Positions 51,210 to 60,552 are shown, counted from the stretch's first letter. The stretch: DNA of 64,000 nucleotides from Betaproteobacteria bacterium (GCA_009778785.1 WRFN01000007.1:33093-97092); one strand, 5' to 3'. The notes: generated by a model from the sequence alone, not told the origin. Numbers and translations are program-made.

Positions 51210-51461
51210 ATGAAGAAAGACCTGAACTCCCTTAAACGCATGCTGGCCAGGAACATTGTGTCCAAGCGTAAAAAGTTGCGGCTATCGCAAGAACAGTTGG
51301 CGCTACAGGCGGAAGTGGATCGGACGTATATCAGTCAGATCGAACGAGCGGTCGGCAATCCGTCGCTGCTGGTTTTGCACAAGGTGGCGACAATATTGGA
51401 AACCGACGTAATCGCACTGTTGAAGTCTGATGAAGATGAACGGCAGGATGAGACGTTGTGA
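51210..51461 (+). CDS. XRE-family helix-turn-helix regulator
   Basis: From ATG 51210 the 83-residue protein is one Cro/CI-type domain: NIVSKRKKLRLSQEQLALQA, DRTYISQIERAVGNPSL and HKVATILETDV. GTG at 51171 would add 13 residues but has no ribosome site. The domain is close in type to the regulator at 17962. The upstream palindrome suggests self-regulation and control of the divergent secreted-protein gene. Confidence 0.83.
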   Translation: MKKDLNSLKRMLARNIVSKRKKLRLSQEQLALQAEVDRTYISQIERAVGNPSLLVLHKVATILETDVIALLKSDEDERQDETL

Positions 51462-51542
51462 TGAGGCGCGATGGCGTTTGTGTGGTTTGCGAAATCCAAC
51501 GCAACGGCCGCCAACGTAACGGCTTAAAGCGCGCACAACGCC

Positions 51543-51569
51543 GTAGGGGCGGCAGAATGCGCCCCTACG
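51543..51569. repeat. GGGGC/GCCCC palindrome
   Basis: GTAGGGGCGGCAGAATGCGC plus CCCTACG is a relative of those at 21243 and 18874. It lies between the XRE gene and the parvulin gene. Confidence 0.65.
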
Positions 51570-51579
51570 CTGATACCTG

Positions 51580-51613
51580 AAAAAAACAGGCAACCACTTG
51601 CGTGATTGCCTGC
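51580..51613 (-). terminator. intrinsic terminator of the parvulin gene
   Basis: On the minus strand CAGGCAATC pairs with GGTTGCCTG (one internal G–U) and is followed by TTTTTTC. Confidence 0.75.
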
Positions 51614-51659
51614 TTCGGATGGTTGAAACAACGTAGTCGAAGTTTCGTTATCAGTGACG

Positions 51660-52535
51660 TTATACGCCCGCTTTGTCACGCAGTTCTTTGAAGTACTTGT
51701 CCATCCACTGCGCTTGCGCCCGTTGTTGCAGTTGTTGCTTCGCTTCTTCGAACGACGGCAGCTTGGTGCTGCGCACATCTTCAACCATGATAACGTGCCA
51801 GCCGTACTGGCTTTGCACCGGCACCGCAGTGAACTTGCCTTTTTCGATGGTCGGCAGCGCGTCGGCAAACGGCTTGACGAAGCTGCTCGGCGAGTTCCAG
51901 CCCAGATCGCCGCCCTTGTCTTTCGAACCCGGATCCTTCGATTTTTCCTTGGCGATGTCGGCGAATTTCTTGCCTTTTTGCAGGTCGGCAATGATCGCTT
52001 TGGCCTCGTCTTCGTTTTCTACGAGGATGTGGGAGATTTTGTATTCCTTGTCGCCCAGTTGTGCTTTCAGCGCTTCGTATTCTTTCTTCAGAAGGTCATC
52101 GGAGATCGGGTTTTTCTTCACCCAGTCGCCCAGGAAAGCGCGGATCAGTACCATGTCGCCGCTCAACTGCGCGTCCATTTTGACATCGGGCTGCTTGTCG
52201 AAACCGGCTTTCTTGGCTTCTTTGATGAGCAGTTCGCGTGTGTTGAGTTCTTCACGCAGCGAGGCGCGCATTTCGGGCGTATCCGGCTGGCCTTGCTGTG
52301 TGCGCTGTTTCAAAAAATAATCGAAGACTTCTTTTGTGTAGAGCGTTTTGCCTTCCGGAGCCTTCGCATCGGCCTTTTTGGCGTCGGCTTTGGGCGCTGC
52401 CTTGGGGGCAGCTTTGACGTCGGCCTTGGGCGCGTCCGTTTTGGCGGCATCGGGTTTGGTGGCCGGGGTTTGCGCTGCGACGGAAATCGAGAAAAGCGCC
52501 ATCAGCAACATTCCGGCGATACGGGTTGTAGTCAT
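51660..52535 (-). CDS. periplasmic parvulin peptidyl-prolyl isomerase
   Basis: The 291-residue protein has a signal peptide (MLLMALFSISVAA) and an Ala/Lys/Pro-rich repetitive linker (about 22–62). A helical SurA-like part follows (about 65–160), and then a rotamase domain (about 168–270: YKISHILVENEDEA, GGDLGWNSPSSFVKPF, GWHVIMVEDV). It should assist folding of envelope proteins. In related genomes it lies beside yciB and bolA; bolA is missing here. Confidence 0.9.
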   Translation of the reverse strand: MTTTRIAGMLLMALFSISVAAQTPATKPDAAKTDAPKADVKAAPKAAPKADAKKADAKAPEGKTLYTKEVFDYFLKQRTQQGQPDTPEMRASLREELNTRELLIKEAKKAGFDKQPDVKMDAQLSGDMVLIRAFLGDWVKKNPISDDLLKKEYEALKAQLGDKEYKISHILVENEDEAKAIIADLQKGKKFADIAKEKSKDPGSKDKGGDLGWNSPSSFVKPFADALPTIEKGKFTAVPVQSQYGWHVIMVEDVRSTKLPSFEEAKQQLQQRAQAQWMDKYFKELRDKAGV

Positions 52536-52630
52536 GAAATATTTCCTTTAGGTGGGTGAGAAAAAAGGTTAATGCGACAAACGATAAAGCCGTCCGTCGC
52601 GTGCAGGTGGCAATGATAACAGAATCCTTC

Positions 52631-53170
52631 TCATGATTCTTCTCGCTGAAGGTAACGGGCAAGGATCAGCCCTTGCCCGAGGGAGAACAGCAGGATGATG
52701 ATCAGGATGCCCCAAACTTTAAAGGTGACCCAGGTTTCCGTCGGCAGCCCCAGATGGAAGGCGACCGCCCAGTTGAGCACCGCCAGAAAGGCGAAAAAGA
52801 TCGTCCACGCCCAAGTCAGCCCGCTCCAGATTCGATCCGGCAGTTCGATCCCTTTCATCACGTAACGCAGCAGGTCACGCCGCCAGATCAGTTTGCCGGC
52901 CAGCAGGACGAGCGCGAAGGCGAGGTAAAGCACCGAAGGTTTCCATTTGATGAAGGTTTCGTCGTGCAGCGCGATGGTCAGTCCCCCGAAGATCACGATG
53001 ACCGCGAGGGACAACCAGTGCACCACCGCGAGTTTCTTGTTCCAGTACAGGAACGCGATCTGGACAATGGAAGCAACAATCGCTACCGCCGTTGCCACAA
53101 AGATGTCGCTAAACTTGAAGACGACAAAAAACAGCAGCAGCGGGAAAAAATCGATCAGAAGAGAAGGCAT
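52631..53170 (-). CDS. yciB: intracellular septation protein A
   Basis: The 179-residue inner-membrane protein has five hydrophobic helices and the conserved DFFPLLLFFVVFK start and LNWAVAFHLGLPTETWVTFK end. The family (YciB/IspZ) has been linked to septation and envelope synthesis. Its length is typical. It lies 95 bp before the parvulin gene on the same strand. Confidence 0.93.
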   Translation of the reverse strand: MPSLLIDFFPLLLFFVVFKFSDIFVATAVAIVASIVQIAFLYWNKKLAVVHWLSLAVIVIFGGLTIALHDETFIKWKPSVLYLAFALVLLAGKLIWRRDLLRYVMKGIELPDRIWSGLTWAWTIFFAFLAVLNWAVAFHLGLPTETWVTFKVWGILIIILLFSLGQGLILARYLQREES

Positions 53171-53303
53171 AGTGTTGCATTATAGCCCGCTGTTTCAACG
53201 ACTTATCGGGGGATTCGTATCGGAACGTAAAGGATTGGGGTTTGTTCCGTTCACCTTGGGTTTGTCGGAGGGTAAAGGGCAAACGAAATAAAACAGCGTT
53301 TAT

Positions 53304-53909
53304 TTATGTTTTAACGGCAACACCGCCCGGCGTTTGGAGCCGCGACGGATCAAAAGCCGGGCCGGGGTCGGTTTTGCGGTCGGGGGCAATCACGCGGTGA
53401 CCGGTGATGGCGGCGATCGGGTAATGGCAGCAAAGGCAGCCCAAAAGCCGGTTCAGGCTGCGGTACTGACGGGCGGTGTAGGGCGTACGGTCGGCGCCTT
53501 CCAGTTCGATACCGACGGAAAAATCATTGCAGCGATGGCGTCCCTGCCACTGCGAAACGCCGGCGTGCCACGCGCGCTGCCGACAGGAAACGCACTGAAT
53601 GAGGCGACCGTTACGGCGGATCACGAAATGCGCCGACACTTTGAGCCGCGCCAGCGCCGGATACTGCGGGTAAGCGCCGGGATTAAGGGTATTGGTAAAG
53701 AGCTTCAGGATGTCGCCGCCGCCGAAATATCCGGGCGGCAGCGAGATGTTGTGAAGCACGATAAGCGATATGTCTTTGTTCGTTTGTGTGTGAGCGCTAA
53801 CATCGGCAGGCCGCGCATCGGCGTTCGGAGACGGCACGCGAGGAGCCCCGACGACCCAACCGTCGGCGGTGAGGCGCAAACGCCCCCGCAAAACCCTTCG
53901 CCCCCTCAC
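53304..53909 (-). CDS. ampD: N-acetylmuramoyl-L-alanine amidase AmpD
   Basis: AmpD cleaves anhydromuropeptides in the cytoplasm during cell-wall recycling. The 201-residue protein has the amidase_2 fold with IVLHNISLPPGYFGGG (first zinc His), SAHFVIRRNG, and GHRVIAPDRKTDPGPAFD (second His and Asp). The GTG start at 53909 overlaps the pilR stop (GTGA), so translation is coupled. The pilS–pilR–ampD order is common in betaproteobacteria. Confidence 0.93.
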   Translation of the reverse strand: MRGRRVLRGRLRLTADGWVVGAPRVPSPNADARPADVSAHTQTNKDISLIVLHNISLPPGYFGGGDILKLFTNTLNPGAYPQYPALARLKVSAHFVIRRNGRLIQCVSCRQRAWHAGVSQWQGRHRCNDFSVGIELEGADRTPYTARQYRSLNRLLGCLCCHYPIAAITGHRVIAPDRKTDPGPAFDPSRLQTPGGVAVKT

Positions 53910-55288
53910 TTGATTCCCAACCGCTCCATCCGGTAACGCATGGCGCGGAAGGTGATGCCGAGCAGTTTGGCGGCTTCGGTTCGGTTGAAGCGGGTTTTTT
54001 CGAGCGCGGCCAGCAACGCGGCACGCTCAACGTCGTCGAGGTAGGTTTCAAGCGACACGGGGATTTCGCCTTCGCCCAACGCCTTGGCAGCGGGTTCTTT
54101 CCGCTCACTGCCGACCACCGGCGACAGGTACAAATCCTCCACGCGAATTTGCGACGGTTGCAGCGCCAGCGACAGACCGCGCTCAAGAATGTTTTCCAGT
54201 TCGCGGACATTGCCGGGGAACGGGTAATGCTGCAACGCGGCGATAGCATCGGGGGTCAGTTCGACAGGCCTCCCGCGCGCCAGCTTTTCGAGGATGGCGC
54301 GGGCGATCAGCGGGATGTCCTCGCGCATCTCGCGCAACGACGGCATGTTGACTTCGATGACGTGCAGCCGGAAAAACAGGTCTTGGCGGAATTGCCCGGC
54401 TTCGACCAGCGGCGCCAGTTTTTTGTGGGTGGCGCAGATGATGCGAACGTCCACCGGCTCCTCGGTTTGGCTGCCGATGCGACGAACGGTTTTTTCCTGA
54501 ATGGCGCGCAGCAGCTTGACTTGCATCGTCAGCGGCAAATCGGCCACTTCGTCGAGGAACAGCGTGCCGTTGTTCGCGGCTTGGAAAAAGCCTTCACGGT
54601 CGCCGTCAGCGCCGGTGAACGAGCCTTTCTTGTAACCGAAAAATTCGCTCTCCATCAGGTTTTCAGGAATGGCGCCGCAGTTGACGGGAATGAACGGCGC
54701 CGACGCGCGCGGCCCTTTGAGGTGAATCAACCGCGCCGCTACTTCCTTGCCGCTGCCGGATTCGCCGCCGATGATGACCGGCGCGAGACTTTTCGCCACG
54801 CGGTCGATGAGGTCGCACACTTGCTTGATGGCGGGCGAGTTGCCGAGCAGCGCATAACCGTCCGGCGCCCGCGTTTTCTCCGGCGCTTTGACGGCTTGCT
54901 TGACCAGCGCCCGCAGTTGTTCGAGATTGACCGGCTTGGCGAGGTAATCGAAGGCGCCCGCTTTCAGCGCGGCCACGGCGTTTTCGGCGCTGCCGAAAGC
55001 GGTGATCACAGCGACCGGAACGTCCAACTCCTTGCGCTGGATGTGGGCGATCACATCAAGCCCTTCGCCGTCGGGCAGCCGCATATCGGTCAAACACAAA
55101 TCGAAATCCTGCGAATCCAGCTTGGCGATGGCAGCAGCCACTGAGTTGGCACAGGTGACATCCAGCCCCAGCCGGATCATCGTAATTTCGAGCAGTTCCA
55201 GCAAATCGGGTTCGTCGTCGATCACCAGCACACGCGGCTGAACGCGAGAACGGCGACGGTGAGAAGAAGAGGCGGCGGGCGTTTCCAT
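53906..55288 (-). CDS. pilR: sigma-54 response regulator (PilR type)
   Basis: The 460-residue protein has a receiver domain (phospho-acceptor Asp68 in LTDMRLPDGEG), an AAA+ domain (Walker A GGESGSGKEVA, sigma-54-contact loop KKGSFTGAD, which has Ser instead of Ala) and a Fis-type HTH (FNRTEAAKLLGITFRAMRYR). It activates sigma-54 promoters, in relatives that of pilA. The partner kinase gene lies 165 bp upstream. No pilin genes are in this window. Confidence 0.92.
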   Translation of the reverse strand: METPAASSSHRRRSRVQPRVLVIDDEPDLLELLEITMIRLGLDVTCANSVAAAIAKLDSQDFDLCLTDMRLPDGEGLDVIAHIQRKELDVPVAVITAFGSAENAVAALKAGAFDYLAKPVNLEQLRALVKQAVKAPEKTRAPDGYALLGNSPAIKQVCDLIDRVAKSLAPVIIGGESGSGKEVAARLIHLKGPRASAPFIPVNCGAIPENLMESEFFGYKKGSFTGADGDREGFFQAANNGTLFLDEVADLPLTMQVKLLRAIQEKTVRRIGSQTEEPVDVRIICATHKKLAPLVEAGQFRQDLFFRLHVIEVNMPSLREMREDIPLIARAILEKLARGRPVELTPDAIAALQHYPFPGNVRELENILERGLSLALQPSQIRVEDLYLSPVVGSERKEPAAKALGEGEIPVSLETYLDDVERAALLAALEKTRFNRTEAAKLLGITFRAMRYRMERLGIK

Positions 55289-55361
55289 CGGCTTTATAAA
55301 CGTGGAAGGTGAGAATAATGACTATACCACGCGGCGCGTTCTTAGGATGCGCTAAGGGTTT

Positions 55362-55390
55362 TCGTTCGTCCTGAGATTGTCGAAGGGCGA
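55362..55390. repeat. CTTGTCGAAGGGC-class repeat
   Basis: TCGTTCGTCCTGAGATTGTC continuing GAAGGGC lies between pilS and pilR, separating two genes that are usually closer together. Confidence 0.6.
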
Positions 55391-55453
55391 TGAGGTTTGT
55401 GACGATTTTTGGTGAGAAAGAAGAAAACAGGCTCAGGCTTAAATCGAAACAAT

Positions 55454-57067
55454 TCAACTCGGCGTTTGCAGCGACCGTTGCAACCGCAGCCGGAAATGGG
55501 CGCCGTGTTCTTCGACGTAGGGCAACAGTTCGAGCGCCGCTTGATTGGCGGTCGCCAGTTCGCGGGCAATGTACAGGCCGAGGCCGGTGCCCGACGTTCG
55601 GGTCGTGTAAAACGGCTCGAAGGTGTGTTCGCGGTACCTTGGCATGATCCCCGGGCCGTCGTCAACGATGTCGAGGCGAAGGCGATCCTGCAACGGCTCC
55701 AGCGCGACGGAAACTTGAATGCTGCCCGGCTGTTTCTGACAAAAGTGCCAGGCATTGCGCAGCAGGTTCCACAAAATCTGGTCGAGGTGACCGCGGTCAA
55801 ACTCGATGGTGAGATCGTCCGGCGCGGCGAAGTCGAGCACAATCGTGTTGTTCGGCATTCGTTCGCCGGCGCTGATTTCGTCGATCAGATGTTGCAGCGC
55901 GCTGTGCAAATGAATCGTCTCGGACGTACAGCGGTCGCGGCGATTGAGTTGCAACACTTCGGTGACGATGCGGTCGATCCGTTTGCCGTTGTTGCGGATC
56001 ATATTCAAAAGACGCACCCCTTCCGGCGGCACCATTTCGTCTTCTTCGAGCAACTGCGCGGCCTGCTGGATGGCGGACAACGGGTTGCGCACTTCATGCG
56101 CGATCGACGCGGTCAACCGACCCAACGCTGCCAGTTTGAGATTCTGCGCTTCGGAACGGGCGCGCCCGAGGTCTTCGAGATACACCAGCGTCCCGCCGCT
56201 GATGCCGGTGCCAATGCGAACGAAACGCGGCAACAACGTCGAAGCGGTGGACTCGACTGTGAACGGCGCTTGCGGCGTTTCGGGGTCGTCTCGCCAGCGC
56301 GCCCAAGCGTTATGCAACGCGCCGCTCCATTGCGCCAGCCGTTGTCCCGCCGCCGCGTAATCGGCGATGTTGAGCATCAGCAACGCTTGCATATTGTAGC
56401 CGCGAACAATGCCTTTCAGGTCGAGCACCATCACGCCGTCTTTCATGTCGCGGATGACCACGCGGTTGATTTGTTCCAGATTGGCGATGTCGATGTTGCG
56501 CTGTTGCACCAACCGCTCGGAAACCTGCGTGTAGCGACCGACAGTGGCGGCGGCAAACGCGATGGCGAAATAGCCCGCCGAAACCAGCGTCGCTCCGATC
56601 AACTGCCCTTGCTCGATGCGCTGATTGAGGTACAGAAAGGAATGGATGCCGAGAAAAAAAATCGTCGGCAACGCCGCATGAAACAACGCCATCCGGCGAT
56701 CCATCATCCAACTGAGCGCGGCGATCTGCGGGAAAATGAAAATGGTCAGCGGCAGGAGAGAGGTGCCGCCGGCAGCAATCATGACCGTGATAAAAAACGT
56801 ATCGGTGGCGATGGAAAACAGCAGCAACCAGGGCAACGGCACGATCTCGCGCTCCATTTGCGCGACCAGCACCAGCCCCAGCGCAACGACGAAATAAGCG
56901 GCCGCCGCCAGCATGAAGATAGCAGGATAAGCCACTCCCGACAACTTCGCCGCCGGAAACAGAATCGCCACCGTATAGCCGCAACGATAAAGGCTGACGA
57001 TCCACAGGATGCGCCGACCGGTGATTCCCAGCGGGGTCGAAGAAATGAGCGACGAGGAGAAGGGCAA
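55454..57067 (-). CDS. pilS: sensor histidine kinase (PilS type)
   Basis: The 537-residue protein has about six membrane helices (residues 20–180), a PAS domain (about 195–300), a HisKA domain with His324 in ASIAHEVRNPLSAI, and an ATPase domain (LDQILWNLLRNAW, VDDGPGIMPR, GTGLGLYIAREL). PilS phosphorylates PilR in type IV pilus control. It follows the PP0621 gene by 25 bp and is typical of this cluster. Confidence 0.93.
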   Translation of the reverse strand: MPFSSSLISSTPLGITGRRILWIVSLYRCGYTVAILFPAAKLSGVAYPAIFMLAAAAYFVVALGLVLVAQMEREIVPLPWLLLFSIATDTFFITVMIAAGGTSLLPLTIFIFPQIAALSWMMDRRMALFHAALPTIFFLGIHSFLYLNQRIEQGQLIGATLVSAGYFAIAFAAATVGRYTQVSERLVQQRNIDIANLEQINRVVIRDMKDGVMVLDLKGIVRGYNMQALLMLNIADYAAAGQRLAQWSGALHNAWARWRDDPETPQAPFTVESTASTLLPRFVRIGTGISGGTLVYLEDLGRARSEAQNLKLAALGRLTASIAHEVRNPLSAIQQAAQLLEEDEMVPPEGVRLLNMIRNNGKRIDRIVTEVLQLNRRDRCTSETIHLHSALQHLIDEISAGERMPNNTIVLDFAAPDDLTIEFDRGHLDQILWNLLRNAWHFCQKQPGSIQVSVALEPLQDRLRLDIVDDGPGIMPRYREHTFEPFYTTRTSGTGLGLYIARELATANQAALELLPYVEEHGAHFRLRLQRSLQTPS

Positions 57068-57092
57068 AGTGGCCTCCGTCGAAGGGCGCGGG

Positions 57093-57338
57093 TTAGTCGC
57101 GGCGGCGACACGCTTCGTCGTTGCAGCGATAACCGGCCTGCGTCATTCGCGCCTCTCCGCGCGGCAGAAAAACGCCGCAACGCACGCAGCGCACCATCGG
57201 TTCCCCGTCCCCGGTCGTTTTCTTCGCGCCAGCCGCCGCTTCGCCGCGACGGCGGGCGTTCCACTGCCGGATGTTCCACAATCGCAAGGCGATCATGGCG
57301 ATAATAAAAAACAGAATCAAAAAAAGAAGCTTGCTCAT
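57093..57338 (-). CDS. PP0621-family small protein
   Basis: The 81-residue protein has one N-terminal membrane helix (LLFLILFFIIAMIAL) and a soluble end with CVRCGVFLPRGEA and RCNDEACRRRD, a zinc-ribbon-like cysteine set. The family is almost always found next to pilS in beta- and gammaproteobacteria. Its role is not established. Confidence 0.9.
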   Translation of the reverse strand: MSKLLFLILFFIIAMIALRLWNIRQWNARRRGEAAAGAKKTTGDGEPMVRCVRCGVFLPRGEARMTQAGYRCNDEACRRRD

Positions 57339-57391
57339 GATATTCCTGACATCACCACCGACGGGAAAAGTCCGCGCCGATCTTACCGCTC

Positions 57392-57467
57392 TGGCGCCCC
57401 CGGCACGAATCGAACGTGCGACCCCATTCTTAGGAGGAATGTGCTCTATCCACTGAGCTACGGAGGC
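57392..57467 (-). tRNA. tRNA-Arg (CCT)
   Basis: The 76-nt gene including CCA folds as a cloverleaf. The acceptor stem GCCTCCG pairs with CGGGGGC (one G–U), the D arm is GCTC/GAGC, the anticodon arm CATTC/GAATG has CCT in loop CTCCTAA, and the T arm is GCACG/CGTGC with TTCGATT. Confidence 0.93.
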
Positions 57468-57618
57468 ATAGGGTTACGCTGAGTATTATCCCACGGGATG
57501 CGCGGAATGAGTTGGACAGTCGTTTGTGAGTCGTCATCCCCGCCGCTTTCACGGTCATGGCGTTATTGGTACACTACATTTTCCTCTAGCTCCGCGCGCC
57601 GCCCGGCGCCCTCTTGCC

Positions 57619-58314
57619 ATGCTGCAACGCCTCATCACTCTCTTTTCCCCTGCCGATCTGGCAGCACTGCTGTTTTTTCTGGCAGGCTGGGTCGGTTACA
57701 GCACGTATTCCGACCGTGCGGCGAACCATTTCAAAGGCTTGCAGGGCGTCACCCGCAAGCACCGACTGGCCTGGGCGCACCAGATGGTGCTCCGCGACAA
57801 CCGGATGCCCGACGTTTCGCTGATCGGCAACCTGATGCGCAGCACTTCGTTTTATGCCAACGCAACGATTTACATCGTCGCTGGTTTGCTGGCGGTGGCC
57901 GGAGCACTCGACCGGCTGGTCGTCTTCACCGAAGATTTACCGTTCACGCGGCAGACTTCGCGGGAAATTCTCGAATCGAAGATTTTCTTGCTGACGGCGG
58001 TTTTTGTTTTCGCCTACTTCAAATTTACCTGGTCGATCCGACAGTTCAATTCGCTGTCGATTCTGACCGGCAGCGCGCCGTCGCATCTGTCGCCGCCGGA
58101 AGAACTGAACCGGCACGCCGAGCAATTCGGACGGGTCAATGCGCTGGCCGGCAGCGAATTCAATCGCGGCATTCGCGCCTATTATTTCGGCTTCGCGGTA
58201 CTGGGCTGGTTCATCCATCCCGCCGTTTTCGTCGCGTTCACGCTGTGGGTGCTGGCGGTGTTGTGGCGCCGCGATTTTCGCTCGAAAACCCTGCGCGCCA
58301 TGCAGGGGAATTAG
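57619..58314 (+). CDS. DUF599 membrane protein
   Basis: The 231-residue protein has four hydrophobic helices (near residues 10–28, 80–100, 120–140 and 190–215) and the DUF599 signature (NRMPDVSLIGNLMRSTSFYA, TWSIRQFNSLSILTG). Its function is unknown. ATG 57619 is chosen because the upstream part is a non-conserved stretch. aat begins 3 bp after the stop, so they are probably co-transcribed. Confidence 0.88.
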   Translation: MLQRLITLFSPADLAALLFFLAGWVGYSTYSDRAANHFKGLQGVTRKHRLAWAHQMVLRDNRMPDVSLIGNLMRSTSFYANATIYIVAGLLAVAGALDRLVVFTEDLPFTRQTSREILESKIFLLTAVFVFAYFKFTWSIRQFNSLSILTGSAPSHLSPPEELNRHAEQFGRVNALAGSEFNRGIRAYYFGFAVLGWFIHPAVFVAFTLWVLAVLWRRDFRSKTLRAMQGN

Positions 58315-58317
58315 GGC

Positions 58318-59013
58318 GTGCCGGTTCCGATTTCTCCCAACTTTTGGTTAGTCGAAGGCAACGACTTCCCTCCGGCCGATTCGGCCGAAGCCGACGAGCC
58401 GATCGCGGTGAGCAACGGGCTGACTCCGGCGCAGGTGTTGGCCGCTTACCGGCATGGAATTTTTCCGTGGTTCAGTGATCGCGGTCTGGTGTTCTGGTGG
58501 AGCCCCGACCCTCGCATGGTTCTGGCCGTCGATGACTTCAAATGCTCGCGGTCGCTGCGCAAAACGCTGCGCAGCGGTGTTTTCGACATCCGCGAAGATT
58601 CGGCATTCGTCGAAGTGATGCGAGCCTGCGCGAGCGCGTCCCGTCGCGGGCAAGACGGTTCCTGGATCACGCCGGACTTCATCGCCGCTTACAGCGCGCT
58701 GCATGATCGCGGCTTTGCGCATTCGGTCGAAGCTTGGCAGAACGGGCAACTGGTTGGCGGGCTGTACGGCTTGCAGATCGGTCGCTTCTTTTTCGGCGAA
58801 TCCATGTTCGCGTTCCGACGTGACGCTTCCAAAGTCGCGTTGGCACATCTGGTCGCTCACCTCAAAAAGCAAGGAATCACCCATATTGATTGTCAACAGG
58901 AAACCGCGCATCTGGCGTCGCTCGGGGCGCGCCCCGTTTCGCGTGCGGCCTTTCTGGCGTTGTTGAGAATAGCGGGAGTGCCAGAGGCAAAGACAGAGGC
59001 AAGGGCAAGCTAA
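58318..59013 (+). CDS. aat: leucyl/phenylalanyl-tRNA–protein transferase
   Basis: Aat adds Leu or Phe to N-terminal Arg/Lys of proteins, marking them for ClpAP via ClpS. The 231-residue protein has FPWFSDRGLVFWWSPDPRMV, FFFGESMFAFRRDASKVAL and a typical length. The start codon is GTG. The ORF directly follows the DUF599 gene. Confidence 0.95.
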   Translation: MPVPISPNFWLVEGNDFPPADSAEADEPIAVSNGLTPAQVLAAYRHGIFPWFSDRGLVFWWSPDPRMVLAVDDFKCSRSLRKTLRSGVFDIREDSAFVEVMRACASASRRGQDGSWITPDFIAAYSALHDRGFAHSVEAWQNGQLVGGLYGLQIGRFFFGESMFAFRRDASKVALAHLVAHLKKQGITHIDCQQETAHLASLGARPVSRAAFLALLRIAGVPEAKTEARAS

Positions 59014-59094
59014 GCTCATGCGCCCCAAAAATTATGCTACACTTTTTCGGTCTTTCAGATTGTCATCTACCACAACGTTAAAGAAAGCCAAATC

Positions 59095-60552
59095 ATGAGT
59101 GAGTCTCCCAAAACCATTCGTTTTTTCAGCGGTGAAAATATTCCGCTGGAAATGCACAAAGTCCGCATCGTTCAGAAATTGTTTTTGCCGCCCATCGAGG
59201 AGCGATTGACGGCGGTTCGTCGCGCCGGTTTCAACACCTTTTTGTTGAATACGCGCGAAGTTTATCTGGATATGCTCACCGACAGCGGCACCAACGCGAT
59301 GAGCGATATGCAGTTGGGCGCGATGATGCAGGCCGACGACGCCTACGCCGGCTCGCAGAGTTTCGAACGCATGCAAAAAGCGATCGAAGACGTGTTCGGC
59401 AAACGTCTCATCCTGCCGGTGCATCAAGGACGCGCAGCGGAAAACATTCTCGCGCAGAGCTTCGTGAAGCCCGGCAATGTCATCCCGATGAATTATCACT
59501 TTACGACGACGCTGGCGCACATTCAAGTCAACGGCGGCAAAGTTGTCGAACTGGTGCACGACAACGCGCTGCAAATCAAGAGCGACAATCCGTTCAAGGG
59601 CAACATGGACATTGCCAAGCTGCGCGCCGCCCTCGCCAAGGAAGGCAAGAACGTGCCGTTTATTCGCATGGAAGCCTCGACCAACCTGATCGGTGGTCAA
59701 CCGTTCTCGCTGGCGAATCTGCGCGACGTGGCCAAAGTCGCGCGCGAACACAAGATCCCGCTGGTGCTCGACGCCAGTCTGATCGGCGAAAACGCTTACT
59801 TCATCAAACTGCGCGAAAAGGAATTTCGGAACACCAGCGTCGCCGACATTCTGAGTGAAATGTGCGAACAAGCCGACATCGTTTATTTTTCCAGTCGCAA
59901 AGTCAGCTCGTCGCGCGGCGGCGCCATCTGCACCAACCGCACCGATCTCTTCGATCACATGAAAGCGCTGGTGCCGCTGTACGAAGGCTTCCTCACCTAC
60001 GGCGGCATGTCGGTGCGCGAAATCGAAGCGATGGCCGTCGGTCTGCACGAAACCACCGACGAATCGGTGATCGGTCAAAGTCCTTCCTTCATCGCTTATC
60101 TGGTCGAGCGTCTTGAAAAACTCGGCGTTCCGGTGGTTACTCCTGCCGGTGGTTTGGGTTGTCACGTCGATGCGATGGGCTTTCTGCCGCACGTCCCGCA
60201 AACCGAATATCCGGCGGGTGCGCTGGCGGCGGCGTTTTATCTGATCTCCGGCGTGCGCGGCATGGAACGCGGCACCGTGTCGAGCATCCGCGACGAAAAC
60301 GGCAACGATGTGCTGGCCGATGTCGAACTGCTGCGCCTCGCGTTCCCGCGCCGCGTGTTCACGCTGTCGCAAGTGAAATACGTCGAAGACCGGCTGCACT
60401 GGCTGTACACCAAGCGCCACCTCGTCGGCGGCTTGCGCTTTGTCGAAGAACCGCCCGTGCTGCGCTTCTTCATGGGGCGCATGGAAGCCACCAGCGATTG
60501 GCCGGAAAAGTTGGTGAAGGCTTTCCGCGCCGATTTCGGCGACAGCTTGTAA
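59095..60552 (+). CDS. tryptophanase-like PLP enzyme (beta-eliminating lyase)
   Basis: The 485-residue PLP enzyme resembles the tryptophanase/tyrosine phenol-lyase group: FNTFLLNTREVYLDMLTDSG, LPVHQGRAAENILAQ, DASLIGENAYFI and, as PLP-Lys region, VYFSSRKVSSSRGGAICT. The Lys region is one residue shorter than in E. coli TnaA and lacks its KKD pattern, so this is a diverged branch. The expected reaction is cleavage of tryptophan (or tyrosine) to indole (or phenol), pyruvate and ammonia. Substrate is not certain, hence no symbol. No tnaC-like leader or permease is near. Confidence 0.75.
   Translation: MSESPKTIRFFSGENIPLEMHKVRIVQKLFLPPIEERLTAVRRAGFNTFLLNTREVYLDMLTDSGTNAMSDMQLGAMMQADDAYAGSQSFERMQKAIEDVFGKRLILPVHQGRAAENILAQSFVKPGNVIPMNYHFTTTLAHIQVNGGKVVELVHDNALQIKSDNPFKGNMDIAKLRAALAKEGKNVPFIRMEASTNLIGGQPFSLANLRDVAKVAREHKIPLVLDASLIGENAYFIKLREKEFRNTSVADILSEMCEQADIVYFSSRKVSSSRGGAICTNRTDLFDHMKALVPLYEGFLTYGGMSVREIEAMAVGLHETTDESVIGQSPSFIAYLVERLEKLGVPVVTPAGGLGCHVDAMGFLPHVPQTEYPAGALAAAFYLISGVRGMERGTVSSIRDENGNDVLADVELLRLAFPRRVFTLSQVKYVEDRLHWLYTKRHLVGGLRFVEEPPVLRFFMGRMEATSDWPEKLVKAFRADFGDSL

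Noticed and set aside
55409..57304. 631-residue plus-strand ORF opposite pilS
   Set aside because: It is a basic, low-complexity shadow; pilS on the other strand has all kinase motifs.
59032..60420. 462-residue minus-strand ORF opposite the tryptophanase-like gene
   Set aside because: Shadow frame rich in His, Arg and Phe; no motif.
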